64,000 bases of DNA from assembly GCF_002298975.1 (NCBI RefSeq), contig NZ_DBMV01000038.1, positions 19,582 through 83,581 of the forward strand, read 5' to 3'. The notes under the pieces are model-generated. The model was not told the DNA's origin. It made no database searches and saw only the letters and a program-made list of their open reading frames with translations. The stretch is from Ralstonia sp. UBA689 (lineage in GTDB: Bacteria > Pseudomonadota > Gammaproteobacteria > Burkholderiales > Burkholderiaceae). Both the position numbers and the translations under genes were made by a program. Below are positions 36,227 through 45,782 of this stretch, piece by piece (within the stretch, counting starts at the first letter, position 1; every line of letters begins with the position of its first letter).

Positions 36227-37252
36227 TTATGTCTGTTGACGCGGGCTCGTACGTACGAGCGCCATCAATTCGTCGGCAATGCGGTCCAGCGGCAGGATGG
36301 CGCGCGCCGCGTCCAGCGCCGCAGCAGCCTTGGGCATGCCATATACCGCGCTGGTCGCATGGTCCTGCGCGATGGTGTGATAGCCCTTGGCGCGCATCGC
36401 CTTCAGGCCGATGGCGCCGTCGCGTCCCATGCCGGTCAGCAGCACGCCGATGGCCGGCCCCTGCCAGTGCTCGACCACGCTGTGAAAGAACACGTCCACC
36501 GAGGGCCGGTACGGCGTGCTTGCAGGCTCGCGCGTATAGCCGAACGCGCCACCAGGCAGCACGTGCATGTGGTCGTTGGTTGCCGCCAGCAGCACTTCGC
36601 CGGCACGCGGGCGATCGCCCTCCACGGCCACGCGCACCTTGAGCGCGGTCTGGCCGTCCAGCCATTCGGCCATGCCGGCCGCGAAAGCCTGGTCGACGTG
36701 CTGGACCACGGCAATACCGGCAGCAAACTCCGGCGGCAGCTTGCCCAGTACCGTGGCCAGCGCGGTCGGACCGCCGGCAGATGCACCGATGGCCACCAGC
36801 GGCACGGCGCTGTCACGCACCGGCGTGCTCTCGCGCGGCTTGTGCGCGACGGGCTTTTCCAGCAAGCGGCCGATCTGGTCGATCTTGGTCAGCAGCGGGT
36901 GGTTGCAGTCGGTATCGGTGCCGGTGCCAAGCGTGGGTGTGTCAACGGCATCGAGCGCGCCCGCACCCATCGCCTCGTACACGCGCCAGGCGTTGGCGCC
37001 CACGCTGCCGGTCACCACCAGGATGGCGCACGGGTTGCGCGAAGCCATGATGCGGCGGGTCGCCTCCACGCCGTCAAAGCGCGGCATGATCAGGTCCATC
37101 AGCACCACGTCGGGCGGCTGCGCGGCGCAGAAGTCCACCGCCTGCGCTCCATCGGTCGCCACCCACAGCACACGGTGCTCAGGACGGCGTGCAATGGTGC
37201 GGCGCATGGCTTCCACCGCCAGCGGCATATCGTTGACGATGCCGATGTTCAT
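36227..37252 (-). CDS. wspF: WspF, CheB-like methylesterase/response regulator
   Basis: A 341-residue protein with a receiver domain (Asp53 in VVLMDLIMPRFDG) and a C-terminal CheB methylesterase with the triad Ser (AIGASAGGPTAL), His (VVQHVDQAF) and Asp (GMGRDGAIGL). It removes methyl groups from WspA, resetting the signal; loss of WspF in Pseudomonas gives wrinkly, high c-di-GMP colonies. The frame is complete here, so signalling should be adjustable. It overlaps wspE by four bases. Confidence 0.93.
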   Translation of the reverse strand: MNIGIVNDMPLAVEAMRRTIARRPEHRVLWVATDGAQAVDFCAAQPPDVVLMDLIMPRFDGVEATRRIMASRNPCAILVVTGSVGANAWRVYEAMGAGALDAVDTPTLGTGTDTDCNHPLLTKIDQIGRLLEKPVAHKPRESTPVRDSAVPLVAIGASAGGPTALATVLGKLPPEFAAGIAVVQHVDQAFAAGMAEWLDGQTALKVRVAVEGDRPRAGEVLLAATNDHMHVLPGGAFGYTREPASTPYRPSVDVFFHSVVEHWQGPAIGVLLTGMGRDGAIGLKAMRAKGYHTIAQDHATSAVYGMPKAAAALDAARAILPLDRIADELMALVRTSPRQQT

Positions 37253-39612
37253 GTCCGCGCTTCTCCAATCAGATCGCGCACCGCGTCGAGCAGCGCTTCA
37301 TCGTGGAAACTGCCCTTGGCGAGGTAGTAGTCGGCACCGGCTTCCAGGCCACGCCGACGGTCTTCCTCCCGATCCTTATAAGACACGACCATCACCGGCA
37401 GCGACCTGAGCACCGCATCGCGCTTGATGAGCGTGACCAGCTCGATACCGTCCATGCGCGGCATGTCGATGTCGGTGACGACGAGATCGAACTCCGCGCC
37501 ACGCAAGGCGTTCCAGCCGTCCATGCCGTCCACCGCCACGGTGACGGCGTAACCGCGTTTCTCCAGCAGCTTGCGCTCCAGTTCCCGCACGGTGAGCGAG
37601 TCGTCCACCACCAGCACGTGCTTCTGGTGCTGCACGGCCGCGCCCTGGCCGCGCTGCACCTTGTCGAGCTGGCCACCGCGCACGAGCTTGTCGACCGAGC
37701 GCAGCAGATCGTCCACATCGACGATCAGCACCACGTCGCCGTTCTCCATGAGCGCGCCGGCGGCAATGTCGCGCACCTTGCCCAGGCGCGCGTCCAGCGG
37801 CTGCACGACCAGCATGCGCTCGCCCAGGAAGCGGTCGACGGCAATGCCGTAGGTGTCCGGATCATCGCCGATGACGACCACCGGCACGCTCTCGCGCGCC
37901 GCGCCCGGCGGCTGGGTACTCAACAACTGATGCGCCGTCACCAGACCCACAGGCCGGCCCTCGAACGCGAAGTGCTGCTGCCCTTCGAGCATGTCGATTC
38001 CGGTGCGGTCGAGCTCCAGCGTGCGCCGCACGTAGGCCAGCGGAAACGCATACGCCTCGCCGCCCACATCCACCAGCAGGCTGCGGATGACCGACAGCGT
38101 GAGCGGCAACTGCAGCACGAAGCGCGTGCCGCGGCCGGACTCGGTATGAATGCGCACCGTGCCACGCACGGCCTTGACCATCTCGTGCACGGCATCGAGC
38201 CCCACCCCACGGCCCGACAGATCGGTCACCTGCTCGCGCATCGAGAAGCCCGGCAGCAGCAGGAAGTCGAGTAGTTCATGGTCGGAAAGGCGGCTGGCCG
38301 TGTCGGCATCCGACAGCCCGCGCCGCACCACCGCTGCGCGCACGGCTTCCAGATCGATGCCCGCGCCGTCGTCGGCCACCGTAATCAGCAGCTTGCCGGC
38401 GCTGTGGCGTGCCTCCAGCGTGACGCTGGCCTCGGCCGGCTTGCCCTGTGCCTCACGCGCCTCGGGCGCTTCCACACCGTGGTCGATGGCGTTGCGCAGC
38501 AGGTGGCCCAGCGGCGCGTCGAGCATGTCGAGGATGTCGCGGTCAACCTGCGTGGCCTCGCCAACGATTGCAAAACGCACACGCTTGCCCAGCGAGCGCG
38601 CCAGGTCACGCACCACACGCGGGTAGGCGTGCGTGGCATCACCAAACGGGCGCATGCGGCATTGCAGGGCCTCGTCATAAAGCTGCTGGGCGAGGTTGGT
38701 GCTGCGGCGGTCGAAGCGGTCCAGCTCGTCGATGTGCTCGCCCAGCGTCTGCTGCATCTGGCCGAGCATCTGGCGCACGTCGTTGAGCGCGGCGTACATG
38801 TCGGCGTCGGCATGCGGGTCGAGCCGCTCGACCAGCGTTTCGTAAAAGGCATCGAGCGCCAGCGTGGCCGTGCGGTGGCTGCGCTTGACGCGCAGCATCG
38901 ACTCGCCGAACGGCTTGAGCCAACGCGATTCCACCAACGATTCCCCCGACAAGCTCAACAGGCGATCAAGGTTGTCGGCGCGCACGCGCAGCATGCGGTG
39001 CGGATCGCGCGTGGCGCCGATGGGCGCGCGATGCGGCACCGGAGCAATGGGTTCGGGTTGCGGTTCCGGCGCTACAGCCAAGGTCGGGGCCGATGCCGGA
39101 ACCGGCGCTGACAGCGCCGCCACCTCGGCATTCAGCAAGGCCATGGCCGCCTTCAGCGTTGCATCTTCGGCGGCGGGCTCCGGGTCGACAAACATGGTCG
39201 CCACCGGCGCAGCCACGGCGGCACCGGGCGCGGAGAAAGCGGCCAGCACCGCGTCGATCTCGCCACGCGGCACGAGCCCTGCGGCGTCCGGCTGGCCAAC
39301 ACGCAGCAGCAGGTCAGTCCCGCGCAGCAGCACGTCGACGTGCGCGGCGGTCAGCAGCAGTTCGCCGCGCTGGGCGGCCACGAACCACTCTTCCATGCGG
39401 TGCGCAACGTCCACGCCATCCTGCAGGCCGATGATGCGCGCCGCGCCCTTGAGCGAATGGGCCGCGCGCATGCAGGCTTCCAGTGCGGCGGCATCGGTGG
39501 GCGTACGCTCCAGCGTCAGCAGGCCGGTCGACAACACGCGCGTCTGCGTCTGCGCCTCTTCGTGGAACAGCGCGAGCAGCGATTGGCGGCCCAGGTCGTC
39601 ACCCGTGCTCAT
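37249..39612 (-). CDS. wspE: WspE, CheA-type hybrid histidine kinase
   Basis: A 787-residue protein; the ATG at 39612 overlaps the wspD stop. The Hpt domain carries the phospho-His52 (RAAHSLKGAARIIG). A Pro/Ala-rich linker (~180-230) precedes the dimerisation helices, HATPase (LLRNAIDHGVE; VADDGAGIDL; SGRGVGLDAV) and CheW-like regulatory domain (LPLTLSVIRSLLVDVGGE). A C-terminal receiver (VLVVDDSLTVRELE; Asp in LVVTDIDMPRMDG) makes it a CheA-CheY fusion as in WspE. It phosphorylates WspR and WspF. Confidence 0.93.
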   Translation of the reverse strand: MSTGDDLGRQSLLALFHEEAQTQTRVLSTGLLTLERTPTDAAALEACMRAAHSLKGAARIIGLQDGVDVAHRMEEWFVAAQRGELLLTAAHVDVLLRGTDLLLRVGQPDAAGLVPRGEIDAVLAAFSAPGAAVAAPVATMFVDPEPAAEDATLKAAMALLNAEVAALSAPVPASAPTLAVAPEPQPEPIAPVPHRAPIGATRDPHRMLRVRADNLDRLLSLSGESLVESRWLKPFGESMLRVKRSHRTATLALDAFYETLVERLDPHADADMYAALNDVRQMLGQMQQTLGEHIDELDRFDRRSTNLAQQLYDEALQCRMRPFGDATHAYPRVVRDLARSLGKRVRFAIVGEATQVDRDILDMLDAPLGHLLRNAIDHGVEAPEAREAQGKPAEASVTLEARHSAGKLLITVADDGAGIDLEAVRAAVVRRGLSDADTASRLSDHELLDFLLLPGFSMREQVTDLSGRGVGLDAVHEMVKAVRGTVRIHTESGRGTRFVLQLPLTLSVIRSLLVDVGGEAYAFPLAYVRRTLELDRTGIDMLEGQQHFAFEGRPVGLVTAHQLLSTQPPGAARESVPVVVIGDDPDTYGIAVDRFLGERMLVVQPLDARLGKVRDIAAGALMENGDVVLIVDVDDLLRSVDKLVRGGQLDKVQRGQGAAVQHQKHVLVVDDSLTVRELERKLLEKRGYAVTVAVDGMDGWNALRGAEFDLVVTDIDMPRMDGIELVTLIKRDAVLRSLPVMVVSYKDREEDRRRGLEAGADYYLAKGSFHDEALLDAVRDLIGEART

Positions 39613-40313
39613 CGCAGGCTCCGGGCAATCGAATCGAAGACACGGTCGGCATCGAGCAAGCCGATGGTGGTCTCCCGCCACGGCAGCACACCACGCGCGT
39701 GCGCGGTAGCCGCGTAGGTCAGCGTGGACGGCACCGGCAGCAGGGCGGACGCCGGAAAGCGCAGCACGCCCTCCACCTCGTCCACCGGGAAGGCCGCTGG
39801 CTCATCGCGGTGCGCGGCTACCAGCAGGCGCACGTAGCCATGGCGGACGCCGTGCTTGCCGCCGCCCGAGCGGTCGAGCTTCAGCAGCTCGCCAAGCGAT
39901 ACGGCCACCGTCAACGCGCCACGAATGTTGACGAGCCCCAGCACTACCCGGTTGCGCCGGTGCGGCAGCGAATGGATGGCACGCGGCGTGTCGATCTGCC
40001 GCAACGCGGTGGCAGGCAGCGCCAGCCATTCGTCGGCAATGCGGAAGACGAGCACGGCCAGCTCCGTGCCGGCGTGCTCCTGCGCGCGCAGCGGCGTGGC
40101 CGTGCGGTGGACCTGTGCGGCAGCCTCCAGATCGGCCTGGTCCAGCGCGCGATCCAGCAGCGCGGCGGCGCCTTGCTCGTAGACGGGGCAGTTCAGGCAG
40201 CGCGTGTAATTGGGCAGGCGCGGGCAGGACTGATCTCCCCGCGTGCCGATGCGGTTCCAGCAGTCGTCGACGAGCGTGATCACGCCCGCGTGGTCATGGA
40301 CGGCGTGCCCCAT
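39609..40313 (-). CDS. wspD: WspD, CheW-like coupling protein
   Basis: A 234-residue protein with an N-terminal ~70-residue extension containing a Cys cluster (DQSCPRLPNYTRCLNCPVYE) seen in WspD-type proteins, then a CheW fold (ELAVLVFRIADEWLALPATA; LGLVNIRGALTVAVSL). It couples WspA signalling units to WspE. Its start lies inside the end of wspC (20-bp overlap) and its stop overlaps wspE. Confidence 0.9.
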   Translation of the reverse strand: MGHAVHDHAGVITLVDDCWNRIGTRGDQSCPRLPNYTRCLNCPVYEQGAAALLDRALDQADLEAAAQVHRTATPLRAQEHAGTELAVLVFRIADEWLALPATALRQIDTPRAIHSLPHRRNRVVLGLVNIRGALTVAVSLGELLKLDRSGGGKHGVRHGYVRLLVAAHRDEPAAFPVDEVEGVLRFPASALLPVPSTLTYAATAHARGVLPWRETTIGLLDADRVFDSIARSLR

Positions 40314-41706
40314 GCGTTCCTCGTGTGTGCTCCGGTGTGTCGGATGGTGCTGGCCGCGCCCTGCCCTGGCGGGCCATCGCCCGCTCCGCGCGCAGCATGA
40401 GCTGGCGCGCGCCCACCGTATCGCCGGCCACGTCGAGCAGCGCGGCCAGGTGGGTCAGGGCTTCGTAATGCGTCGGCTCCAGGTACAGCGTCTTGCGGTA
40501 GAAATCGCCGGCATCGGTGTGCCGGCCGCGCGCGTCGGCAATCAGGCCGAGCAGGTAGAACGTATCCGCCTCGGGCGCGCGCAGGTTGGCGATCTCCAGC
40601 GCCACGCGCTCGGCTTCGTCAAAGTAGCCGGCGTCGGCCAGGCGGCGCGCGTCCGCCAGATCGGGCAATACGGCGGACTCGGACGAGGCGATCAACGGCG
40701 CGGGCTTGATCAGCGGGCGTGCCGCGCCAGCGGGTGCGAGCTTCGGTGCGGGCATACGCGCGGCAACCGGGCGGGCCGGCACAGTGGGCAGCGTAACGCC
40801 GGGTAGCCCCATCAGCGCATCGCCGGTCGGCTCCGGGGGCAACGGCAGGCGAAACGGCAACGCCGTCCGCACGGTCGCGTCGCCCGCTGGCGTGCGCTGG
40901 AAGGCAAAGGCCAGCGGAATGCGCGCGGAGCTCATCGCGTGGCGCATCATCAGGCCGGTCTCGGCCGGGCCGACAAAGATCATGCCGTCCTCCGCCAATT
41001 GCGCATCGAGCCGGCGGATGGCCTGGTCTTGCGCGTCGCGGTGGAAGTAGATCAGCACGTTGCGGCAGAAGATGAAGTCGTAAGGGGCGTCGTCGGCCGC
41101 TGCGTCGAACAGGTTGGCCTGGGTGAAGCGCACGGCCTCGCGCACGGCCTCGTGCAATTGCCAGCCGCCCTCGGTCTCGGTGAAATGCCGCTCACGGAAA
41201 GCCAGCGGGTGTCCGCGAAAGGCATTGCGCCCGTATGTCGCGCGCTTGGCGAGTTCGATGGCGCGCGCGCTGATGTCGATGGCGTCGATGGTGAAGCGTG
41301 CCGGGTCGATACCCGCGTCGAGCAACGCCATGGCCGCCGAATACGGCTCCTCGCCGGTGGAGCACGGCAGGCTGAGGATACGCAGCACGCGCTTCGGCTC
41401 ACGCGCGAGCCTCTCGCCAGCCAGGCGCGCGAGCGTGACGAAGGCCTCGCGATCGCGAAAGAACCAGGTCTCGGGCACCACCAGTGCTTCGATCAGCGCC
41501 TGGCGCTCTTCGGGCGAGGTATTCAGGCGTAGCCAGTACGCATCGAGCGACGCCGCATCCGGCAGAGTCTGCGCGCCTTGCGTGGCAAGCATCGTGCGCG
41601 TGCGATCCAGCACGACGCGCTCCAGCGTATTGGCGCCGAGCGAAGGCGCATCGATGCCGGTCTCGTGCGAGAGCCAGGCTTCGAAGCGCGGGTCCACTGC
41701 CACCAT
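40294..41706 (-). CDS. wspC: WspC, CheR-type methyltransferase with TPR tail
   Basis: A 470-residue protein. The start at 41706 (MVAVDPRFEAWL) follows the wspB stop by five bases; a longer reading would run through wspB. The N-terminal CheR all-alpha domain is followed by the SAM-binding part (LRILSLPCSTGEEPYSAAMAL; DFIFCRNVLIYF), a variable Pro/Ala-rich linker (~290-360) and a TPR-like C-terminus (ADTFYLLGLIADARGRHTDAG; LYLEPTHYEALTHLA). It methylates WspA. The length and the TPR tail are those of WspC rather than ordinary CheR. Confidence 0.92.
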   Translation of the reverse strand: MVAVDPRFEAWLSHETGIDAPSLGANTLERVVLDRTRTMLATQGAQTLPDAASLDAYWLRLNTSPEERQALIEALVVPETWFFRDREAFVTLARLAGERLAREPKRVLRILSLPCSTGEEPYSAAMALLDAGIDPARFTIDAIDISARAIELAKRATYGRNAFRGHPLAFRERHFTETEGGWQLHEAVREAVRFTQANLFDAAADDAPYDFIFCRNVLIYFHRDAQDQAIRRLDAQLAEDGMIFVGPAETGLMMRHAMSSARIPLAFAFQRTPAGDATVRTALPFRLPLPPEPTGDALMGLPGVTLPTVPARPVAARMPAPKLAPAGAARPLIKPAPLIASSESAVLPDLADARRLADAGYFDEAERVALEIANLRAPEADTFYLLGLIADARGRHTDAGDFYRKTLYLEPTHYEALTHLAALLDVAGDTVGARQLMLRAERAMARQGRARPAPSDTPEHTRGTHGARRP

Positions 41707-41711
41707 GATGA

Positions 41712-42203
41712 TCAGGCCGCCTGCCCGGCCGCGGCCTTGGCCGGGAACAGCAGCGCACGGGCCTCGGCATCGAGCATCGCCAGCACCTCGATGCGCTGGA
41801 CCAGGCCGTCGTCCAGGCTGGCCACGGGACCAAGCCACCGTGCGTTGGGCGTGGCAACGCCACTGTCGGCAAACTGTGTGTCCTGGATACGGCGCGTGTG
41901 CGTGGCGCGCTCAACAATCAGGCCAAGCAACGGCGCCTGATTGTCATCAAGCACGTCACGTCCGTCTGCGGCATAGCGCACCAGCACCAGGCGCGTGGAC
42001 CGCAGCAGCCGCGCCGGACGCCCGAGCGCGAGTTGCGACACGTCGATCACGGGCACCGGCGTGCCATGCCGCTCGACCACGCCGGCAATCCACGCCGGCG
42101 CGCCGGGGATCGTCTTGGCCGGCATCAGCGGCAGCACCTCGGCAATCTGCGCCACGTCGAGCGCGTAGCGGTCGCTATCGAGCTCGAACAGAAGGTAAAG
42201 CAT
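41712..42203 (-). CDS. wspB: WspB, CheW-like coupling protein
   Basis: A 163-residue CheW-fold adaptor: MLYLLFELDSDRYALDVAQI, then VLPLMPAKTIPGAPAWIAGV and VERHGTPVPVIDVSQLALG. It is one of two coupling proteins (with WspD) in the Wsp array. It lies between wspA (36-bp gap) and wspC (5-bp gap). Confidence 0.92.
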   Translation of the reverse strand: MLYLLFELDSDRYALDVAQIAEVLPLMPAKTIPGAPAWIAGVVERHGTPVPVIDVSQLALGRPARLLRSTRLVLVRYAADGRDVLDDNQAPLLGLIVERATHTRRIQDTQFADSGVATPNARWLGPVASLDDGLVQRIEVLAMLDAEARALLFPAKAAAGQAA

Positions 42204-42239
42204 GGCGATTCTCGCTACGGCAAAAACATCCGATGGGCG

Positions 42240-43916
42240 TCAGGCTTCGATCTTGAAGCGCGAAACGCCAGTACGCAGTTGGTTGGCGACCAGCGTCAGA
42301 TCGTCGATGGCCTGTGACGACTGCCGCAGCGATTCCGCCGTCTGCTGCGCGGCCTCCGAGAGCTGCGACAGCGCCTGCGTGATCTGCTCCGCACCGGTCG
42401 CCTGCGTCTGCATGCCTTCGTTGACCATCTGGAAGCGCGGCGCCAGCGTTTGCACTTCCATAATGATTTGCGAGAGCTGCGTGCCGACCTGCTGCACGTC
42501 GCGCATGCCGCGCCGCACCTCTTCCGAGAACTTGTCCATGCCCATCACACCGGCCGACACGGCGGACTGGATCTCCTTGACCGTCTGCTCGATGTCATAA
42601 GTGGCGACGGCCGTCTGGTCAGCCAGGCGGCGGATCTCGGTGGCCACCACCGCAAAGCCGCGGCCGTATTCGCCGGCCTTCTCGGCCTCGATGGCGGCGT
42701 TGAGCGACAGCAGGTTGGTCTGGTCGGCCACCTTGGTAATGGTCGACACCACCTGGTTGATGTTGGTCGCCTTCTCGTTGAGGATCGCCAGCTTGGCGTT
42801 GACCGAGCCGGCGGCTTCCATCACGCCGCGCATGGTGTCTTCCATGCGCGTAAGGCCACTCTGGCTGGCACCGGCCAGCGTGGCGGACTGCTCAGCCACG
42901 GTGGACACCTCGTTCATGGTGCGCAGCAGGTCACGCGAGGTGGCGAAGATCTCGCGCGAGGTCGCGCCGATCTCGGTGGTGGTGGCGGCGGTCTCGGCGG
43001 CGGTGGCCTGCTGCTCCTTGGAGGTGGCGGCAATCTCGGCCACCGACGTGGTCACCTGCAACGAAGACTTCTGCGCCTGCGACACCAGGCTCGCCAACTC
43101 TTCGGCCATGCGGTTGAAGCCCTCTTCCAGCGTGCCGAACTCGTCGGTGCGGTCCAGGTCCAGGCGCCCGGACAAATTGCCGGTGCGCATGTTGTCGTGC
43201 ACCTCCACCAGCCGCGCCATCGGCACGGTAACCGCCCTGTACAGCGCGTAGCCCAGCATCAGCGCGGCCAGCAATACGACGCCCAGCGCCACGGCCAGCG
43301 TCACCTCGGTGCTCTGCACGGAGGTGCGGATCTGCTTGGCCGACTCGTCCGCCACAGTGCGGTTATCGGCGACGAGCTTGTCGGCCAACTCCGTGGCTTC
43401 CTCCCAGACCGGCACGGCGCGCTGCACGACGGCCTGTGCGGCCGGCCTGGATGTGCGAGCCAGTTGCATGGCCTCGTTGAACATCGGCAGGTACTTGTCG
43501 ATGGCAGCACGGTAGATGCGGAAGCGCTGGCGGTCGTCGTTGCGATAGATGGTGGCTTCGTAGGCGGTCGAGTGCCGGTCAAGCTCGCGCACGGTCTGGG
43601 CGGCACGATCGAGATCACGGCGGGCGCTATCTGCGTCAGCGTCGACAAACAGGGCACGCTCAAGCGTCGCTTGGGCGTTGCGTGTCGACGCGCGCAGCGC
43701 CGTCGACAGATACAAGCCTGGCACGGAGTCATGCCCCAGGCTCAGGGCTTCTTCGTCGATCACGTGCAGGCGGGTGTACGAGACCGCCGCCATGATCACC
43801 ATCAGCACGAACAGCACGCCAAAGCTGAAGACGATGCGGCTGCCGAGCGTGGACCGGCCGCCGCGAAGCATGCCTGCCAGGGTTGCGTTGCTGATGCGTG
43901 GCGTCGCAGAAACCAT
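42240..43916 (-). CDS. wspA: WspA, membrane-bound methyl-accepting chemoreceptor (surface sensor)
   Basis: A 558-residue receptor: TM1 (IVFSFGVLFVLMVIMAAVSY), a ~160-residue periplasmic helical bundle rich in Arg/Asp, TM2 (VTLAVALGVVLLAALMLGYALY), HAMP (VTVPMARLVEVHDNMRTGNL) and a signalling coiled coil whose hairpin tip is VADQTNLLSLNAAIEAEKAGEYGRG. There is no CheR-docking pentapeptide at the C-terminus. Methylation-type Glu/Gln pairs are visible. WspA senses surface contact in Pseudomonas. The 285-bp gap upstream (43917-44201) holds no gene and probably the operon promoter; no clear sigma-54 or sigma-70 element was picked out. Confidence 0.92.
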   Translation of the reverse strand: MVSATPRISNATLAGMLRGGRSTLGSRIVFSFGVLFVLMVIMAAVSYTRLHVIDEEALSLGHDSVPGLYLSTALRASTRNAQATLERALFVDADADSARRDLDRAAQTVRELDRHSTAYEATIYRNDDRQRFRIYRAAIDKYLPMFNEAMQLARTSRPAAQAVVQRAVPVWEEATELADKLVADNRTVADESAKQIRTSVQSTEVTLAVALGVVLLAALMLGYALYRAVTVPMARLVEVHDNMRTGNLSGRLDLDRTDEFGTLEEGFNRMAEELASLVSQAQKSSLQVTTSVAEIAATSKEQQATAAETAATTTEIGATSREIFATSRDLLRTMNEVSTVAEQSATLAGASQSGLTRMEDTMRGVMEAAGSVNAKLAILNEKATNINQVVSTITKVADQTNLLSLNAAIEAEKAGEYGRGFAVVATEIRRLADQTAVATYDIEQTVKEIQSAVSAGVMGMDKFSEEVRRGMRDVQQVGTQLSQIIMEVQTLAPRFQMVNEGMQTQATGAEQITQALSQLSEAAQQTAESLRQSSQAIDDLTLVANQLRTGVSRFKIEA

Positions 43917-44201
43917 GTTTGAAGCCTATAGAACGAACAAAAAAAGACATGGAAGCGACTCGCAAAGCACGCTTCCAGGCTGCGATGAATAGTAAAGGAA
44001 GGTAACGGCCGCCGGAACCGAAACCTTTGCAATTGCGCGTGGATGCGGGTGAGTCCTTGCTCCACGACAAATGAAATGGCACGCGTGCGGCGTGGGTTTA
44101 GACCAGCCCGCCAAGGAAACCGCAATCAAGGAGCAGCAAGCGTGTGGCAGTGTGGCAGCGCGCCGGTGCAACCGGCAAACGCCCGAATGAAATGACGCGT
44201 T

Positions 44202-45047
44202 TCAGCCGCTGCGCACAGCACGCGCAAACGCTTGCACCACGTCGGCGGAGGCGTCGGTGATGGCCCAGTAACCCATGCCGGCATTGCGCCAGTGCAGGAG
44301 TTGGTAGCCGCGCTCGGTGCGCAGGGCGGGCTCGGTATCGCCGTCCGCCTCGGGGCGCACGTACAGGTCTACCGGATGCTGTGCGGACCGGTAGACCAGC
44401 ACCGCCACCGGGCGGCCGTCGACGTAGTCCAGCCGCCCGCCGACGAGCGGAAAGCCCTGCGCGGCCAGGTCGGTCACGGGCGGCGCGTAATCGATGCGGC
44501 CGTTAAACCAAGGCTTGACCGTGTGGCGATCCGACGACAGTACATCGGTCTCGCGCGCCCCCAGCAGCGCCCGCACGTGGCTGGCGGTGATGTCGTGCGC
44601 GGTAAGCCCGGCGGTATCGGGCCGGCCGACCAGCACGCCCACGCCAAGTGCCAAGGCCGCCAGAGCACCCGCCCCGAGGCCCAGCCCAATGCCCCGGCCG
44701 GGCGTGACCAGCCAGCCTACCCACCGCTGCCAGAAAGATGGCGTGCCTTTGCGCTGCGGGCCTGCCGGCGCCGGCGTCAGGACGGGCCTCGCACCAGCGG
44801 CTTGCGCCTCAGCTTCGATCTTCACAGTGTGCAGTACACGTTCAGCCAGGCCAACCGGCGCCTTCATGTATAGCGCCGGTGCACGCAAACCCTGGCGCAG
44901 CACGCGCACCACGGCATCGTGGCGGGCGGCAACGTCAGCGCAGGCGGCACAGGTGGTCAGATGCGCCTCCATGCGCAAGCTGTCGGCCGCACCGAGTTCG
45001 CCATCGGCGCGCGCGGCCAGCAAGGCGCGGATGTCGTCACAGTTCAT
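44202..45047 (-). CDS. Anti-sigma factor with zinc-finger (ZAS) domain
   Basis: A 281-residue protein. It starts MNCDDIRALLAARADGEL and has the His-x3-Cys-x2-Cys zinc motif in EAHLTTCAACADVAARHD (residues ~30-40) typical of RsrA/ChrR-like anti-sigma factors. One membrane helix (GIGLGLGAGALAALALGVGVLVG, about residue 130) and a C-terminal periplasmic domain (GGRLDYVDGRPVAVLVYRS; GYQLLHWRNAGMGYWAITD) follow. It is encoded directly after, and overlapping by 11 bp, the ECF sigma gene, which it should hold inactive until a periplasmic or redox signal arrives. Confidence 0.88.
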   Translation of the reverse strand: MNCDDIRALLAARADGELGAADSLRMEAHLTTCAACADVAARHDAVVRVLRQGLRAPALYMKAPVGLAERVLHTVKIEAEAQAAGARPVLTPAPAGPQRKGTPSFWQRWVGWLVTPGRGIGLGLGAGALAALALGVGVLVGRPDTAGLTAHDITASHVRALLGARETDVLSSDRHTVKPWFNGRIDYAPPVTDLAAQGFPLVGGRLDYVDGRPVAVLVYRSAQHPVDLYVRPEADGDTEPALRTERGYQLLHWRNAGMGYWAITDASADVVQAFARAVRSG

Positions 45048-45681
45048 CGCGGTGCTCCTTGGTGACGCCGCCTGACGCACCCGCCGACGAGCGAATCGGC
45101 GTGACGTTGGTGCGCGGCGGCGCAGTGTCTTCTGCCAGCAGGCGCGCAAGCTGCTGCCGGGCGCGCGCCAGCCGCGACATGACCGTGCCGACCGGGATGT
45201 CGACGATGTCGGCAATGTCGCGGTACGGCAGGTCTTCTAGTTCACGCAGCACGATCACCTCGCGATACGGCACCGGCAGTTGCGCCAGCGCCGCCTGCAC
45301 GCGGCGCACGTCGTCGATGCGGGCAAGCAAGGCGGCCGGATCGACGCCATAGGCGGCCCCGTCGTCGCCACGCGTGTCGGCAGCGGTTTCGGCGTCGTCC
45401 TGCCACGGCTGGGCAGGTGCCTGCTTGCGGCGCGCGCATTCCGAAAACCACGTGTTGCGCACGATGGCCAGCAACCACGGCCGCCCATCGCCGCCGCGAA
45501 ACCCGCCGAACAACCGGAACGCGCGCAGGCAGGCTTCCTGGACGATGTCGTCGGCGTCCTGCGCGTCGCCCGAAAGCCAGCGCGCCAGGTTGTAGGCGGC
45601 ATCGACATGCGGCAGCACGGCCTGCGCAAAGCGCTGCGCATCGTCGGGCAGGTCGGTGGTCGAATCGGAGGGGTCTGCCAT
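45037..45681 (-). CDS. ECF (RpoE-type) sigma factor
   Basis: A 214-residue sigma factor: region 2 (LPHVDAAYNLARWLSGDAQD; DIVQEACLRAFRLFGGFRGG; RPWLLAIVRNTW) and region 4 (LPVPYREVIVLRELEDLPYR; DIADIVDIPVGTVMSRLARARQQL). The start at 45681 places the beginning of region 2 at the usual distance. It is cotranscribed with the anti-sigma gene and lies divergent from a metallophosphoesterase gene. Its promoter and the divergent one share GGAATAA-N15-GGTAT, which I take as its recognition sequence. Confidence 0.92.
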   Translation of the reverse strand: MADPSDSTTDLPDDAQRFAQAVLPHVDAAYNLARWLSGDAQDADDIVQEACLRAFRLFGGFRGGDGRPWLLAIVRNTWFSECARRKQAPAQPWQDDAETAADTRGDDGAAYGVDPAALLARIDDVRRVQAALAQLPVPYREVIVLRELEDLPYRDIADIVDIPVGTVMSRLARARQQLARLLAEDTAPPRTNVTPIRSSAGASGGVTKEHRDEL

Positions 45682-45708
45682 GGCAGCCGGAAGGTGGGGT
45701 TGCCTCGT

Positions 45709-45735
45709 ATACCGCGAGGCAATCCAGTTTATTCC
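45709..45735 (-). promoter_or_regulatory. Predicted ECF promoter of the sigma/anti-sigma operon
   Basis: On the minus strand, GGAATAA (45735-45729), 15 bases and GGTAT (45713-45709). Spacing and both boxes equal those of the divergent promoter at 45783-45809. The -10 lies inside a short inverted repeat GCCTCG/CGAGGC. Confidence 0.72.
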
Positions 45736-45782
45736 CGTCCGCAAGAAAAAATCGCCCGCATGCGAAGTTGCGCGAATTTCAT

